In this document: positions 26,796 through 33,656 of the stretch, piece by piece
Numbering within the stretch: position 1 is the stretch's first letter
How the letters are laid out: each line of letters starts with the position of its first letter
NCBI RefSeq assembly: GCF_900086645.1
Contig: NZ_LT576451.1
Coordinates: 1,178,001-1,242,000 of the forward strand
Reading direction: 5' to 3'
Length of the DNA: 64,000 bases
DNA from: Curtobacterium sp. 9128
GTDB lineage: Bacteria; Actinomycetota; Actinomycetes; Actinomycetales; Microbacteriaceae
Notes under the pieces: model-generated
What the model was told of the DNA's origin: nothing
What the model saw: only the letters and a program-made list of their open reading frames with translations
The model's database searches: none
Translations under genes and position numbers: made by a program

Positions 26796-26926
26796 GCCGT
26801 CCGTTCTACTCGGTGTCCCCGAGGATCGCTCGGACACGCCCGAGTCGGCGCGACCTCGACGGGTGTGGTCCCCGGAGTGGAGCCGCTCGTCAGGAATCGT
26901 CCAGCCTGGAGCGGTCACCTGCTGCC

Positions 26927-27352
26927 ATGAGTCTCGACATCGTCTACACCGCCGTCGCCCACGCCTCCGGGGGCGGCCGCGACGGCCACGTCCGCAGCGA
27001 GGACGACCGGCTCGACCTGGACACCCGTCCGCCGAAGGAGATGGGCGGCAGCGGCGAGGGCACCAACCCGGAGCAGCTCTTCGCCGCCGGGTACGCTGCG
27101 TGCTTCCTCGGGGCGCTGCACGCGGCGGGTCGCGAGCTGTCGCTCGACACCACGGACGCCGAGGTCTCGGCCGAGGTCGGCATCGGCGGGAACGGGAACG
27201 GCGGGTTCGGGCTCGCGGTGGAGCTCGACATCTACGCGCCGGCGGTCGACCGTGCCTCGCGGCAGCGACTGGCGGAGCGGGCGCACGAGATCTGCCCGTA
27301 CTCGAACGCCACCCGCGGTAACATCACCGTGACGCTCTCTCTCGTCGACTGA
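26927..27352 (+). CDS. ohr: organic hydroperoxide resistance protein (Ohr/OsmC family)
   Basis: This 141-residue enzyme reduces organic peroxides using two cysteines: the peroxidatic one in AAGYAACFLGAL (about residue 60) and the resolving one in HEICPYSNATRGNI (about 124). The opening IVYTAVAHASGGGRDGHV and the motif GGSGEGTNPEQLFAAGYAAC are typical of the Ohr branch rather than OsmC. No OhrR-type MarR gene lies beside it. One base separates its stop from the YchJ-family gene, so the two are likely co-transcribed. Ohr proteins usually rely on lipoyl dithiols for recycling. Confidence 0.92.
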   Translation: MSLDIVYTAVAHASGGGRDGHVRSEDDRLDLDTRPPKEMGGSGEGTNPEQLFAAGYAACFLGALHAAGRELSLDTTDAEVSAEVGIGGNGNGGFGLAVELDIYAPAVDRASRQRLAERAHEICPYSNATRGNITVTLSLVD

Positions 27353-27353
27353 C

Positions 27354-27740
27354 ATGGACGTGCCCTCGCGCTGCCCGTGCCTGAGCGGCAACCCCTACGG
27401 CGAGTGCTGCGGACCCCTGCACGCGGGTGCCGTGGCACCGACCGCCGAGCGGCTCATGCGCTCGCGGTTCTCGGCGTTCGCGCTCGGGCTGCCGGAGTAC
27501 CTGCTCCTGTCGTGGCACCCGAGCACGCGTCCGGCATCGCTCGAGCTCGACGAGGACCAGCGGTGGACACGGCTCGACATCCTGTCGACCCGGGACGGAG
27601 GCCCGTTCGACTCCCGGGGACAGGTCACGTTCCGCGCGTGGTGGCGGACCGACACCGAGCGTGGCACGCTCGAGGAGACGAGCGACTTCGTCCGTGAGCA
27701 GGGCCGCTGGTTCTACCTCGACGGAGTCGTGGCGTCCTGA
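27354..27740 (+). CDS. YchJ-family (UPF0225) protein with an N-terminal SEC-C-like motif
   Basis: This 128-residue protein starts RCPCLSGNPYGECCGPLHAG, a cysteine cluster resembling the metal-binding SEC-C motif. RLMRSRFSAFALG and YLLLSWHPSTRP follow, as in YchJ proteins, whose remaining part resembles an NTF2-like fold. The ending TSDFVREQGRWFYLDGVV is also typical. Biochemical function is unknown; zinc binding by the cysteines is expected from the motif. It begins one base after ohr and precedes the dehydrogenase gene by 11 bases, so the three may form one operon. Confidence 0.88.
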   Translation: MDVPSRCPCLSGNPYGECCGPLHAGAVAPTAERLMRSRFSAFALGLPEYLLLSWHPSTRPASLELDEDQRWTRLDILSTRDGGPFDSRGQVTFRAWWRTDTERGTLEETSDFVREQGRWFYLDGVVAS

Positions 27741-27751
27741 CAGGGAGCCCC

Positions 27752-28705
27752 ATGCGCCGCGACATCACCGCCTTCGGCGCCCACTCGACGGCAGCCGACG
27801 TCCTCGACGGGATCGACCTGACGGGCCGCACCGCGATCGTGACCGGGGCGGCCTCGGGCATCGGTGTGGAGACGGCCCGCGCGCTCGCCGGAGCCGGAGC
27901 CACCGTGACGTTGGCCGTGCGAGACGTCGCGGCCGGGCGCCGCGTCGCCGATGACATCGCCAGCACCACCGCCCGGGCTGCCCCCGCGGTCGCCGAGCTG
28001 CACCTGGACCAGCCGGCGTCGATCGAGGAGTTCACCGCGGCGTGGGACGGTCCGCTCGACGTCCTCGTGAACAACGCCGGCATCATGGATGCTCCGGAGG
28101 ACTACACGCCAGCCGGGTGGGAGTCGCAGTTCGCCACGAACCACCTCGGCCACTTCGCCCTCGCGCTCGGGCTGCACGACGCCTTGGCGGCGGCAGGTGC
28201 GGCGCGCATCGTGTCGGTGTCCTCGAGCGGTCACGGCTCCTCACCCGTGGTGTTCGACGACCTCTTCTTCCGTCGTCGGCCCTACGAGCCCGGCCTCGCG
28301 TACGCCCAGTCGAAGACGGCGAACGCGCTGTTCGCGGTCGGTGTCGGCCTCCGCTGGGCAGCGGACGGCATCACCGCGAACTCCTGCATGCCCGGTGGCA
28401 TCTGGACCGGGCTGCAGAAGCACTGGGACCCGGACGTCCTGGCTGCCACGAAGATCGCCGCCGCGGACGTGGTGAAGACACCGGAGCAGGGCGCGGCGAC
28501 CTCGGTGCTGCTCGCGACGGCACCCGAGCTGGCTGATGTGACGGGTCGGTACTTCGAGGACTGCCACGAGGCAGCCGTGGTCGACGCCGTACAGGACGGG
28601 CTGTACGGGGTGCTGCCGTGGGCGCTCGACACGCGTGACGCCGACCGCCTGTGGGACGTGTCGGTCGCGCTGCTCGACGCCGAGGCGCGCTCCCGGGCGT
28701 CCTGA
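27752..28705 (+). CDS. short-chain dehydrogenase/reductase (SDR)
   Basis: This 317-residue oxidoreductase has the classical SDR layout: cofactor site TGAASGIG (about residues 32-39), NNAG (about 109), FATNHLGHFAL, catalytic serine in VSVSSSGHG and the YxxxK pair in YAQSKTANA. The 20-residue N-terminal lead and large C-terminal part resemble retinol-dehydrogenase/WW-domain-oxidoreductase-like bacterial SDRs. An Arg follows the cofactor strand (VRDVAAG), which favours NADP(H), though that is inference. CAGGGAG precedes the ATG. The substrate is unknown. Confidence 0.88.
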   Translation: MRRDITAFGAHSTAADVLDGIDLTGRTAIVTGAASGIGVETARALAGAGATVTLAVRDVAAGRRVADDIASTTARAAPAVAELHLDQPASIEEFTAAWDGPLDVLVNNAGIMDAPEDYTPAGWESQFATNHLGHFALALGLHDALAAAGAARIVSVSSSGHGSSPVVFDDLFFRRRPYEPGLAYAQSKTANALFAVGVGLRWAADGITANSCMPGGIWTGLQKHWDPDVLAATKIAAADVVKTPEQGAATSVLLATAPELADVTGRYFEDCHEAAVVDAVQDGLYGVLPWALDTRDADRLWDVSVALLDAEARSRAS

Positions 28706-28717
28706 CGGCCCTGGCCC

Positions 28718-29593
28718 TCAGGCGCCGATCGTCTCCGGCAGGCCGACGGACACGCGCATCGCACGCCGGACGAGTGCCTCGGACGGCAGGAGCTCGTCCT
28801 CGTCCCCGGTCAGGAAGAACCGGATCTGGCCGATGGCCTGCTCGGTCAGCATGTCGAGGCCGTTCAGCACGCGACCACCTGCTGCCTCCCAGCGCGACGC
28901 GGCAGCGGTCGGCCACGGCTCGTACGCCACGTCGAACAGCAGCGCATCGGGGCCGGACGGCACGAGCGGCAACGAATCCGCGGCACCACCTGGGAGCGTC
29001 GACACGACGAAGCCGAGCGGTCCCGCCTGCTCGAGGTCCGCCAGGGGATGGACCTCGAGCGAGACGCCGAGTCGCGTGGCGAGGCCCACGAGGTCCCGTG
29101 CCTTCGTCGTGTCGCGGAGGAACACCCGGACGAGCCGGGCGCCGAGTCGCAACGACGCGGTGAGCGCACTCGCAGCGGTGGCACCGCCGCCGAGGATCGT
29201 GGCCTCGCCGGGGACGTGCCCGAGCGCCTCGACCGGACGGACGATCCCCTCGACGTCGGTGTTCGCACCCGCGCGGACGACCCGGCCGGCCTCGTCCCGG
29301 AACGCCAGGGTGTTCGCCACCCCGAGCTCGTCGACGAGCGCCGTGGTGCGATCGAGCATCGGCAGGACTTCGCGCTTCAGCGGCATCGTCAGGCTGAGCC
29401 CGCGCTGTTCCGGACCCAGCCCCGCGACGAACGCGTCCAGTCCGCCGGAGGCGACCTCGTGCCTCCCGTACGTGAACGGCACCCCGAGCACGTCGTAGGC
29501 CGCTGTGTGCAACGTGGGCGAGAGGGAGTGTGCGATCGGCGAGCCGAGCACCGCGAGGTGCGTGCGGGCGGGGTCGGGGAACGAGAGGGCCAC
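28718..29593 (-). CDS. aroE: shikimate dehydrogenase (AroE)
   Basis: This 291-residue enzyme of the shikimate pathway reduces 3-dehydroshikimate with NADPH. Motifs seen are LGSPIAHSLSPTLHTAAY (shikimate binding), LSLTMPLKREVLP with the catalytic lysine, GANTDVEGIVR with the catalytic aspartate, the nucleotide site ILGGGATAASA, and GLDMLTEQAIGQIRFF near the end. Some actinobacteria carry several paralogues; this one has all the catalytic residues. The GTG at 29593 is preceded by TAGGCT at a six-base gap, indicating a leaderless transcript. It is divergent from the iron-uptake lipoprotein gene with only 44 bases between. A chorismate mutase gene lies 1.7 kb away. Confidence 0.92.
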   Translation of the reverse strand: MALSFPDPARTHLAVLGSPIAHSLSPTLHTAAYDVLGVPFTYGRHEVASGGLDAFVAGLGPEQRGLSLTMPLKREVLPMLDRTTALVDELGVANTLAFRDEAGRVVRAGANTDVEGIVRPVEALGHVPGEATILGGGATAASALTASLRLGARLVRVFLRDTTKARDLVGLATRLGVSLEVHPLADLEQAGPLGFVVSTLPGGAADSLPLVPSGPDALLFDVAYEPWPTAAASRWEAAGGRVLNGLDMLTEQAIGQIRFFLTGDEDELLPSEALVRRAMRVSVGLPETIGA

Positions 29594-29599
29594 ATCGCC

Positions 29600-29605
29600 A
29601 GCCTA
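29600..29605 (-). promoter_or_regulatory. probable -10 box of a leaderless promoter (aroE)
   Basis: TAGGCT is followed by six bases and the GTG start at 29593. The promoter must share 44 bases with the divergent iron-regulated gene. Confidence 0.55.
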
Positions 29606-29618
29606 GTGTCGCGCGGTA

Positions 29619-29636
29619 TTAGGGTAGCCTTACCTA
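29619..29636. promoter_or_regulatory. IdeR/DtxR-type iron box over the promoter of a siderophore-binding lipoprotein gene
   Basis: TTAGGGTAGCCTTACCTA closely matches the DtxR/IdeR consensus TTAGGTTAGSCTAACCTAA. It ends one base before the GTG at 29638, and TAGCCT at 29625-29630, seven bases before the GTG, could be the -10 box. Iron-loaded repressor would block transcription. It lies 26 bases from the aroE start and could also affect that gene. Confidence 0.85.
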
Positions 29637-29637
29637 C

Positions 29638-30651
29638 GTGATCCGATCCTCCCTCCCCAAGCAGCGCTTCCGTCGCGTGCTCGCCGCGGCCGGTGCCGTC
29701 GTGGCCGCCTCGCTCGTCCTCGCCGGATGCGCTGGCGGCAGCCCGTCCGACACGTCCTCCTCCGGCTCGTCCGGCGACGGCGCCTTCCCGGTGTCGATCA
29801 CGACCGGGCTCGGCACGACGACCATCAAGTCCCAGCCGAAGCGCGTCGTCGCCCTCGGCTGGGGTGACGCGGAGACGGCGCTCGAACTCGGTGTGCAGCC
29901 CGTCGGCGCGAGCGACTGGCTGGCGTTCGGTGGCGACGGTGTCGGGCCGTGGCTCAAGGGTGCGTACGACAAGTCCCCGAAGATCATCAACACGCTCGAG
30001 CCGAGCTACGAGGACATCCTCAAGCTCAAGCCGGACGTGATCCTCGACGTGAAGTCCTCCGGCGACAAGGACCGCTACGACAAGCTGTCCGCGATCGCGC
30101 CGACCGTCGCGATCCCGAAGGGCGCGTCGAACTACCTGGCGTCGACGAAGCAGCAGACCACGATGATCGCGAAGGCGCTCGGCAAGGAGGCCGAGGGCAA
30201 GAAGCTGCTCGCCGGCGTCGACTCCGCCTACGCCGCCGCACGCAAGGCCCACCCGGACTTCGCGGGCAAGACCGCCGTCATCGGTGCGTACACGTCCGAG
30301 GGCTTCGGCGCCTACGCATCGGCCGACAGCCGTGCGCAGTTCATGCAGGAGCTCGGCTTCACGATCCCGTCCCGCATCGACAAGGAAGCCGGCAAGGAGT
30401 TCTCGGTGCACCTGTCGAACGAGAACCTCGACCTGCTCGACGCCGACCTGACCGTGATCCTGCCGATCTACGTCGAGGCCTCCGCTGCCGAGTCCGACCC
30501 GCTGTTCCAGAAGGTGCCGTCGGTCGAGGCCGGTCACTACATCGTCTTCGACGACAAGGACGTGTCGTCGGCGTTCTCGATGGGGACCACCGCAGCGATC
30601 GAGTGGGCGCTCAAGCGCCTGCCGGACCAGTTCGAGTCCAAGCTGGGCTGA
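29638..30651 (+). CDS. iron-siderophore ABC transporter substrate-binding lipoprotein
   Basis: This 337-residue lipoprotein has a twin-arginine-free signal peptide ending in the lipobox LVLAGC (Cys about 32), a Ser/Gly spacer, then the FecB/FhuD-like fold: PKRVVALGWGDAETALELGV, LEPSYEDILKLKPDVILD and a long helix linking the lobes. It would capture ferric siderophores at the cell surface. No permease or ATPase gene is adjacent, so it must use components encoded elsewhere. The GTG at 29638 follows the iron box directly and has no Shine-Dalgarno sequence, consistent with a leaderless mRNA. An inverted-repeat terminator follows the stop by 13 bases. Confidence 0.9.
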   Translation: MIRSSLPKQRFRRVLAAAGAVVAASLVLAGCAGGSPSDTSSSGSSGDGAFPVSITTGLGTTTIKSQPKRVVALGWGDAETALELGVQPVGASDWLAFGGDGVGPWLKGAYDKSPKIINTLEPSYEDILKLKPDVILDVKSSGDKDRYDKLSAIAPTVAIPKGASNYLASTKQQTTMIAKALGKEAEGKKLLAGVDSAYAAARKAHPDFAGKTAVIGAYTSEGFGAYASADSRAQFMQELGFTIPSRIDKEAGKEFSVHLSNENLDLLDADLTVILPIYVEASAAESDPLFQKVPSVEAGHYIVFDDKDVSSAFSMGTTAAIEWALKRLPDQFESKLG

Positions 30652-30664
30652 CGCCGCCGAACCG

Positions 30665-30731
30665 ACTGGAGGCCCGACTCACCATCTGCAGGACCGCATC
30701 CGGTCTGCACGTGGCGAGTCGGGCCTCCAGT
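30665..30731. terminator. bidirectional terminator hairpin, GGAGGC class
   Basis: Perfect 16-base arms ACTGGAGGCCCGACTC and its complement enclose an imperfectly paired inner stem. It lies between convergent genes, 13 bases after the lipoprotein gene stop. The GGAGGCCCG start resembles the hairpins at 24.5, 44.2 and 59.6 kb. Confidence 0.85.
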
Positions 30732-30785
30732 GCGTTGCGGCCGGCGGTCTGCCGGACCGGTGCTGCGCTCCCGGCGCTGCTCGGA

Positions 30786-31190
30786 TCAGCTGACGAACAT
30801 CGAGCCGAGGAAGGCGAAGAGCAGGGTGATGAGCGGGAAGGCCCCCTGCACGAACGCGGAGTTGAGGTAGCGGCGGCCGGTACCGACGAGGACCACCGCG
30901 GCGCCGAGCATGCTCGCGGTCGCGAACACGATGAGCGTCCAGCCCGTCGCGCCGTTGCCCGTCAACGCGAAGACGACACCGAGGATCGCGCCGATCGCCA
31001 GGAACAGGTTGTAGAAGCCCTGGTTGAACGCGAGGGACCTGGTCGCCCGGGCTTCGGAGTCGGACGCGATACCGAAGATCTTCCGCACGCGGGGGCTGGT
31101 CCACGCCACCGACTCGAGGAAGAAGATGTACACGTGCACCAGCCCGGCGAGGACTGCGAACACACTCGAGATGACGAGGAGCACCGACAT
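30786..31190 (-). CDS. DUF1304 four-helix membrane protein
   Basis: This 134-residue protein has four transmembrane helices. It opens LLVISSVFAVLAGLVHVYIF, then FLESVAWTSPRVRKIFG, FNQGFYNLFLAIGAILGVVF and a final VQGAFPLITLLFAFLGSMF, the expected pattern of DUF1304. Function is unknown. The ATG at 31190 is chosen over one at 31199 because GACAAT lies seven bases upstream, in line with leaderless starts here, and because family members begin directly with this helix. It converges with the lipoprotein gene and diverges from the chorismate mutase gene. Confidence 0.85.
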   Translation of the reverse strand: MSVLLVISSVFAVLAGLVHVYIFFLESVAWTSPRVRKIFGIASDSEARATRSLAFNQGFYNLFLAIGAILGVVFALTGNGATGWTLIVFATASMLGAAVVLVGTGRRYLNSAFVQGAFPLITLLFAFLGSMFVS

Positions 31191-31197
31191 GGACTCC

Positions 31198-31203
31198 ATT
31201 GTC
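31198..31203 (-). promoter_or_regulatory. probable -10 box of a leaderless promoter (DUF1304 gene)
   Basis: GACAAT followed by seven bases and the ATG at 31190; the same hexamer stands six bases before the start at 59228. Confidence 0.4.
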
Positions 31204-31256
31204 CCAGGCTTCGCGCTCCCGACGTAACCGACACCTGGTGGCCAGGGTCCGGCCGT

Positions 31257-31262
31257 TAGGCT
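31257..31262 (+). promoter_or_regulatory. probable -10 box of a leaderless promoter (chorismate mutase gene)
   Basis: TAGGCT followed by six bases and the ATG at 31269. There is no Shine-Dalgarno sequence between them. Confidence 0.55.
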
Positions 31263-31268
31263 CTGGAC

Positions 31269-31574
31269 ATGAGCGAGTACGACGAAGCGGCCGTGGTTGA
31301 ACTGCAGAGCATCCGGCAGAGCATCGACAACATCGACGCCGCCGTCATCCACATGCTCGCCGAGCGCTTCAAGTACACGCAGCGCGTCGGGTACCTCAAG
31401 GCCAGCGCCGGCATGCCGCCGGCCGACCCGGCGCGCGAGCAGATCCAGGTCGCACGCCTGCGGTCGCTCGCTGCGGAGTCGCACCTCGACCCGGCCTTCG
31501 CGGAGAAGTTCCTGAACTTCATCGTGGCCGAGGTCATCCACCACCACGAGCAGATCGCCGAGGGAGAAGCGTGA
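31269..31574 (+). CDS. AroQ-type chorismate mutase
   Basis: This 101-residue all-helical protein matches the monofunctional AroQ fold: LQSIRQSIDNIDAAVIHMLA with the active-site arginine, RFKYTQRVGYLKA with the second arginine and lysine, and a last helix AEKFLNFIVAEVIHHHEQIA. It would turn chorismate into prephenate for phenylalanine and tyrosine. There is no signal peptide, so it is the cytoplasmic type. Its stop overlaps the GTG of the lactonase-like gene by four bases, so the two are translationally coupled even though they look functionally unrelated. Confidence 0.87.
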   Translation: MSEYDEAAVVELQSIRQSIDNIDAAVIHMLAERFKYTQRVGYLKASAGMPPADPAREQIQVARLRSLAAESHLDPAFAEKFLNFIVAEVIHHHEQIAEGEA

Positions 31575-32701
31575 CGCTGCCTGCCCTCCCGCCGCTGCTC
31601 GTCGGCTCGTACACGGCAACAGGGGGCGGTACCGCGACCGGGATCTCGTTCGTCGAGTCCGGGGCGGCGTCGACCGTCGCCGTGCTCGACGACCCGTCCT
31701 TCCTCGCCGTCTCGGGTGACCGTGTCTACGCCGTGTCCGAGACCGCCGACGGCTCCGTCAGCGCGTTCCGTCGCACCGGCAGCGCGCTCGAGCACCTCTG
31801 GGACGCGCCGTCCGGTGGCGACGCGCCGTGCCACGTGCGGGTCGACCCGTCCGGTGCGCTCGTCGTCACGAACTACGTCTCCGGCACCGTGACCGCGGTG
31901 TCCCTGGCCGCGGCCGAGTCGCTCGCCGCGTCCGTGCTCGCGAGCGACGGGGTCGTCGGGACGGCGGTGCACGGGGCAGGTGACACCGTCGTGGTGCCGT
32001 CCGCTGCCGTCGTGACCGCGGTGCTGCCCGACGTCACGGGGCCCGTCGAGGACCGGCAGGAGGGGCCGCACGCCCACCAGTCGGTCGCGACGCCGGATGG
32101 GACACTGCTCGTCGCTGATCTCGGCGGGGACGCCCTGCACGAGTTCCGGGTGGGGGCCCCTGGGGCTTCGGCCGGGTCGTCGTCTGCGTCGTCGTCTGCG
32201 TCGCTGTCGCTGTCGCTGTCGCTTTCGCTGGATCTGGTGCGGGTGCATCACGTGGCGCCCGGCGTCGGCCCGCGCCACATGGCCTGGTACGACGGTGACC
32301 TCATCGTCGCCGGCGAGCTCGACGGCAGGGTGCACCGCCTGCGCCGTGACGAATCAGGGGCGTTCCGGGTGATCGCATCGGCCCCGACGTTCGAGGGGGC
32401 CGTGGGGGAGTCGCTCCTCAGCCACATCGAGGTCGACGAGGCCGGTCTCGTGTTCGTCGCCGTCCGCGGGCGTGATCTGATCGTCACGCTCTCCGCGGCG
32501 GACGGGGGCCTGTCCGTCGTGGGATCAGGGTCGTGCGGCGGTGTCTGGCCGCGACACTTCGCCCTGGTGCCCGGGTACCTGCTCGTCGCCAACCAGATGT
32601 CCGACGCGATCGCCGTCCTCCCGCTCGGCGATGACGGCGTGGTGGGGGAGCCCGCCGGTCAGATCGCCGTCGGCAGCCCCGCCTGCATCGTCCCGCTGTA
32701 G
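31571..32701 (+). CDS. lactonase-family beta-propeller protein (6-phosphogluconolactonase-like)
   Basis: This 376-residue protein resembles the Pgl-type seven-bladed lactonase family: LLVGSYTATGGGTATGISF at the start, FLAVSGDRVYAVSETADGSV, CHVRVDPSGALVVTNYVSGT, VGPRHMAWYDGDLIVAGELD and GVWPRHFALVPGYLLVANQM. The family includes 6-phosphogluconolactonases and 3-carboxymuconate cyclases; the substrate cannot be assigned. Residues near 203-218 form a Ser/Ala/Leu run encoded by short tandem repeats, probably a surface loop between blades. There is no signal peptide, so it is cytoplasmic. The GTG start overlaps the chorismate mutase stop. Confidence 0.83.
   Translation: MTLPALPPLLVGSYTATGGGTATGISFVESGAASTVAVLDDPSFLAVSGDRVYAVSETADGSVSAFRRTGSALEHLWDAPSGGDAPCHVRVDPSGALVVTNYVSGTVTAVSLAAAESLAASVLASDGVVGTAVHGAGDTVVVPSAAVVTAVLPDVTGPVEDRQEGPHAHQSVATPDGTLLVADLGGDALHEFRVGAPGASAGSSSASSSASLSLSLSLSLDLVRVHHVAPGVGPRHMAWYDGDLIVAGELDGRVHRLRRDESGAFRVIASAPTFEGAVGESLLSHIEVDEAGLVFVAVRGRDLIVTLSAADGGLSVVGSGSCGGVWPRHFALVPGYLLVANQMSDAIAVLPLGDDGVVGEPAGQIAVGSPACIVPL
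32177..32230 (+). repeat. in-frame short tandem repeats inside the lactonase-like gene
   Basis: Two 12-base units TCGTCGTCTGCG are followed by five 6-base units of TCGCTG type (one with a single change). They encode a Ser/Ala then Ser/Leu run. Units are multiples of three, so changes in copy number would preserve the frame. Confidence 0.85.
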
Positions 32702-32716
32702 CGGTCGCTCCGCGCT

Positions 32717-33646
32717 TCAGACCTCGATGAGGTTCTCGAACGTGCGGCCCTCGGACAGCGCTGCCACCTGACGGCGCATGAGCTCGATCGACCGCGGCAC
32801 GCTGAGGTCCGTGTTGCCACCGACGTGCGGCGTCAGGACCGTGTTCGGCGTCGTCCAGAGCGCGTGCCCCTCGGGGAGCGGCTCGGGGTCGGTGACGTCG
32901 AGTCCGGCAGACAGTCGACCGCTCGTGAGCTCCGCGACCAGCGCGTCGGTGTCGACGACCTTGCCCCGTGCCACGTTGACCACGAGCGCACCGTCCGGCA
33001 GCGCCGCGAGCAGGTCGGCGTCGACGAGCCGTTCGGTCTCGTCGGTGAGCGGGGCGATGAGCACGAGGACGTCGGTCGTCCTGGCGATCTCCGGCAGTTC
33101 GCCGAAGGCGTGCACCTGCCGGCCGTCCTGCTCGCGGGCGGTGCGGGCGACCACCGTGACGTCGGTCCTGAACGCCTCGAACCGGGTCGCGATCGCGCTG
33201 CCGATGGCGCCGTAGCCGACGACCGTCACGCGTCGATCCGCCAACGACCGCGTCTGCCGGGCGTCCCAGACGCCGTTCGCGCGGTCGAACTGGAACTGCC
33301 CGATGTCCCGCAGCGACGTCAGGGCCAGGCCGACCGCGAGCTCTGCCGTCTCGTCGTCGTGGATCCCGCGACCGTTCGCCAGCAAGGCGTGGCCGGGCAC
33401 GTGCGGCACGGCGTGCTCGTAACCGGCGCTCGGCAGCTGCAGCAGTTCGAGGTTCGGCAGGTCGTGGACGTACTGCCAGCGGTGCCGTCCCTGGAAGTAG
33501 AACGGCAGGAACGTGATGGCGACCTCGCCCGCGCGCGGGTACGGCGCTTCGACGTCCCACACGTCCAGCTCGATGCCGTCCGGCACGGGGCCGAACCGGT
33601 CGACGAGCTCGGCGAAGGGCAGCGTGACGATGCGATTCTGACTCAC
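32717..33646 (-). CDS. D-isomer-specific 2-hydroxyacid dehydrogenase
   Basis: This 309-residue NAD-dependent dehydrogenase has the family landmarks: NGRGIHDDETAELAVGLAL, the Rossmann motif VVGYGAIGSAIATRF (about residues 142-156), LIAPLTDETERLVDADLLAA, NVARGKVVDTDALV, the Glu in LDVTDPEPLPEGHALW and the catalytic His in LTPHVGGNT. The substrate could be a D-2-hydroxyacid such as glyoxylate or phosphoglycerate; the short N-terminus makes SerA unlikely. A GTG start is used. It lies ten bases downstream of purL on the same strand and may be read through from it, with no obvious metabolic link. Confidence 0.87.
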   Translation of the reverse strand: MSQNRIVTLPFAELVDRFGPVPDGIELDVWDVEAPYPRAGEVAITFLPFYFQGRHRWQYVHDLPNLELLQLPSAGYEHAVPHVPGHALLANGRGIHDDETAELAVGLALTSLRDIGQFQFDRANGVWDARQTRSLADRRVTVVGYGAIGSAIATRFEAFRTDVTVVARTAREQDGRQVHAFGELPEIARTTDVLVLIAPLTDETERLVDADLLAALPDGALVVNVARGKVVDTDALVAELTSGRLSAGLDVTDPEPLPEGHALWTTPNTVLTPHVGGNTDLSVPRSIELMRRQVAALSEGRTFENLIEV

Positions 33647-33656
33647 GGCGTTCGGA

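Noticed and set aside
28718..31574. aroE and the chorismate mutase as an aromatic biosynthesis operon
   Set aside because: They are on opposite strands, separated by two unrelated genes, and each has its own promoter and partners.
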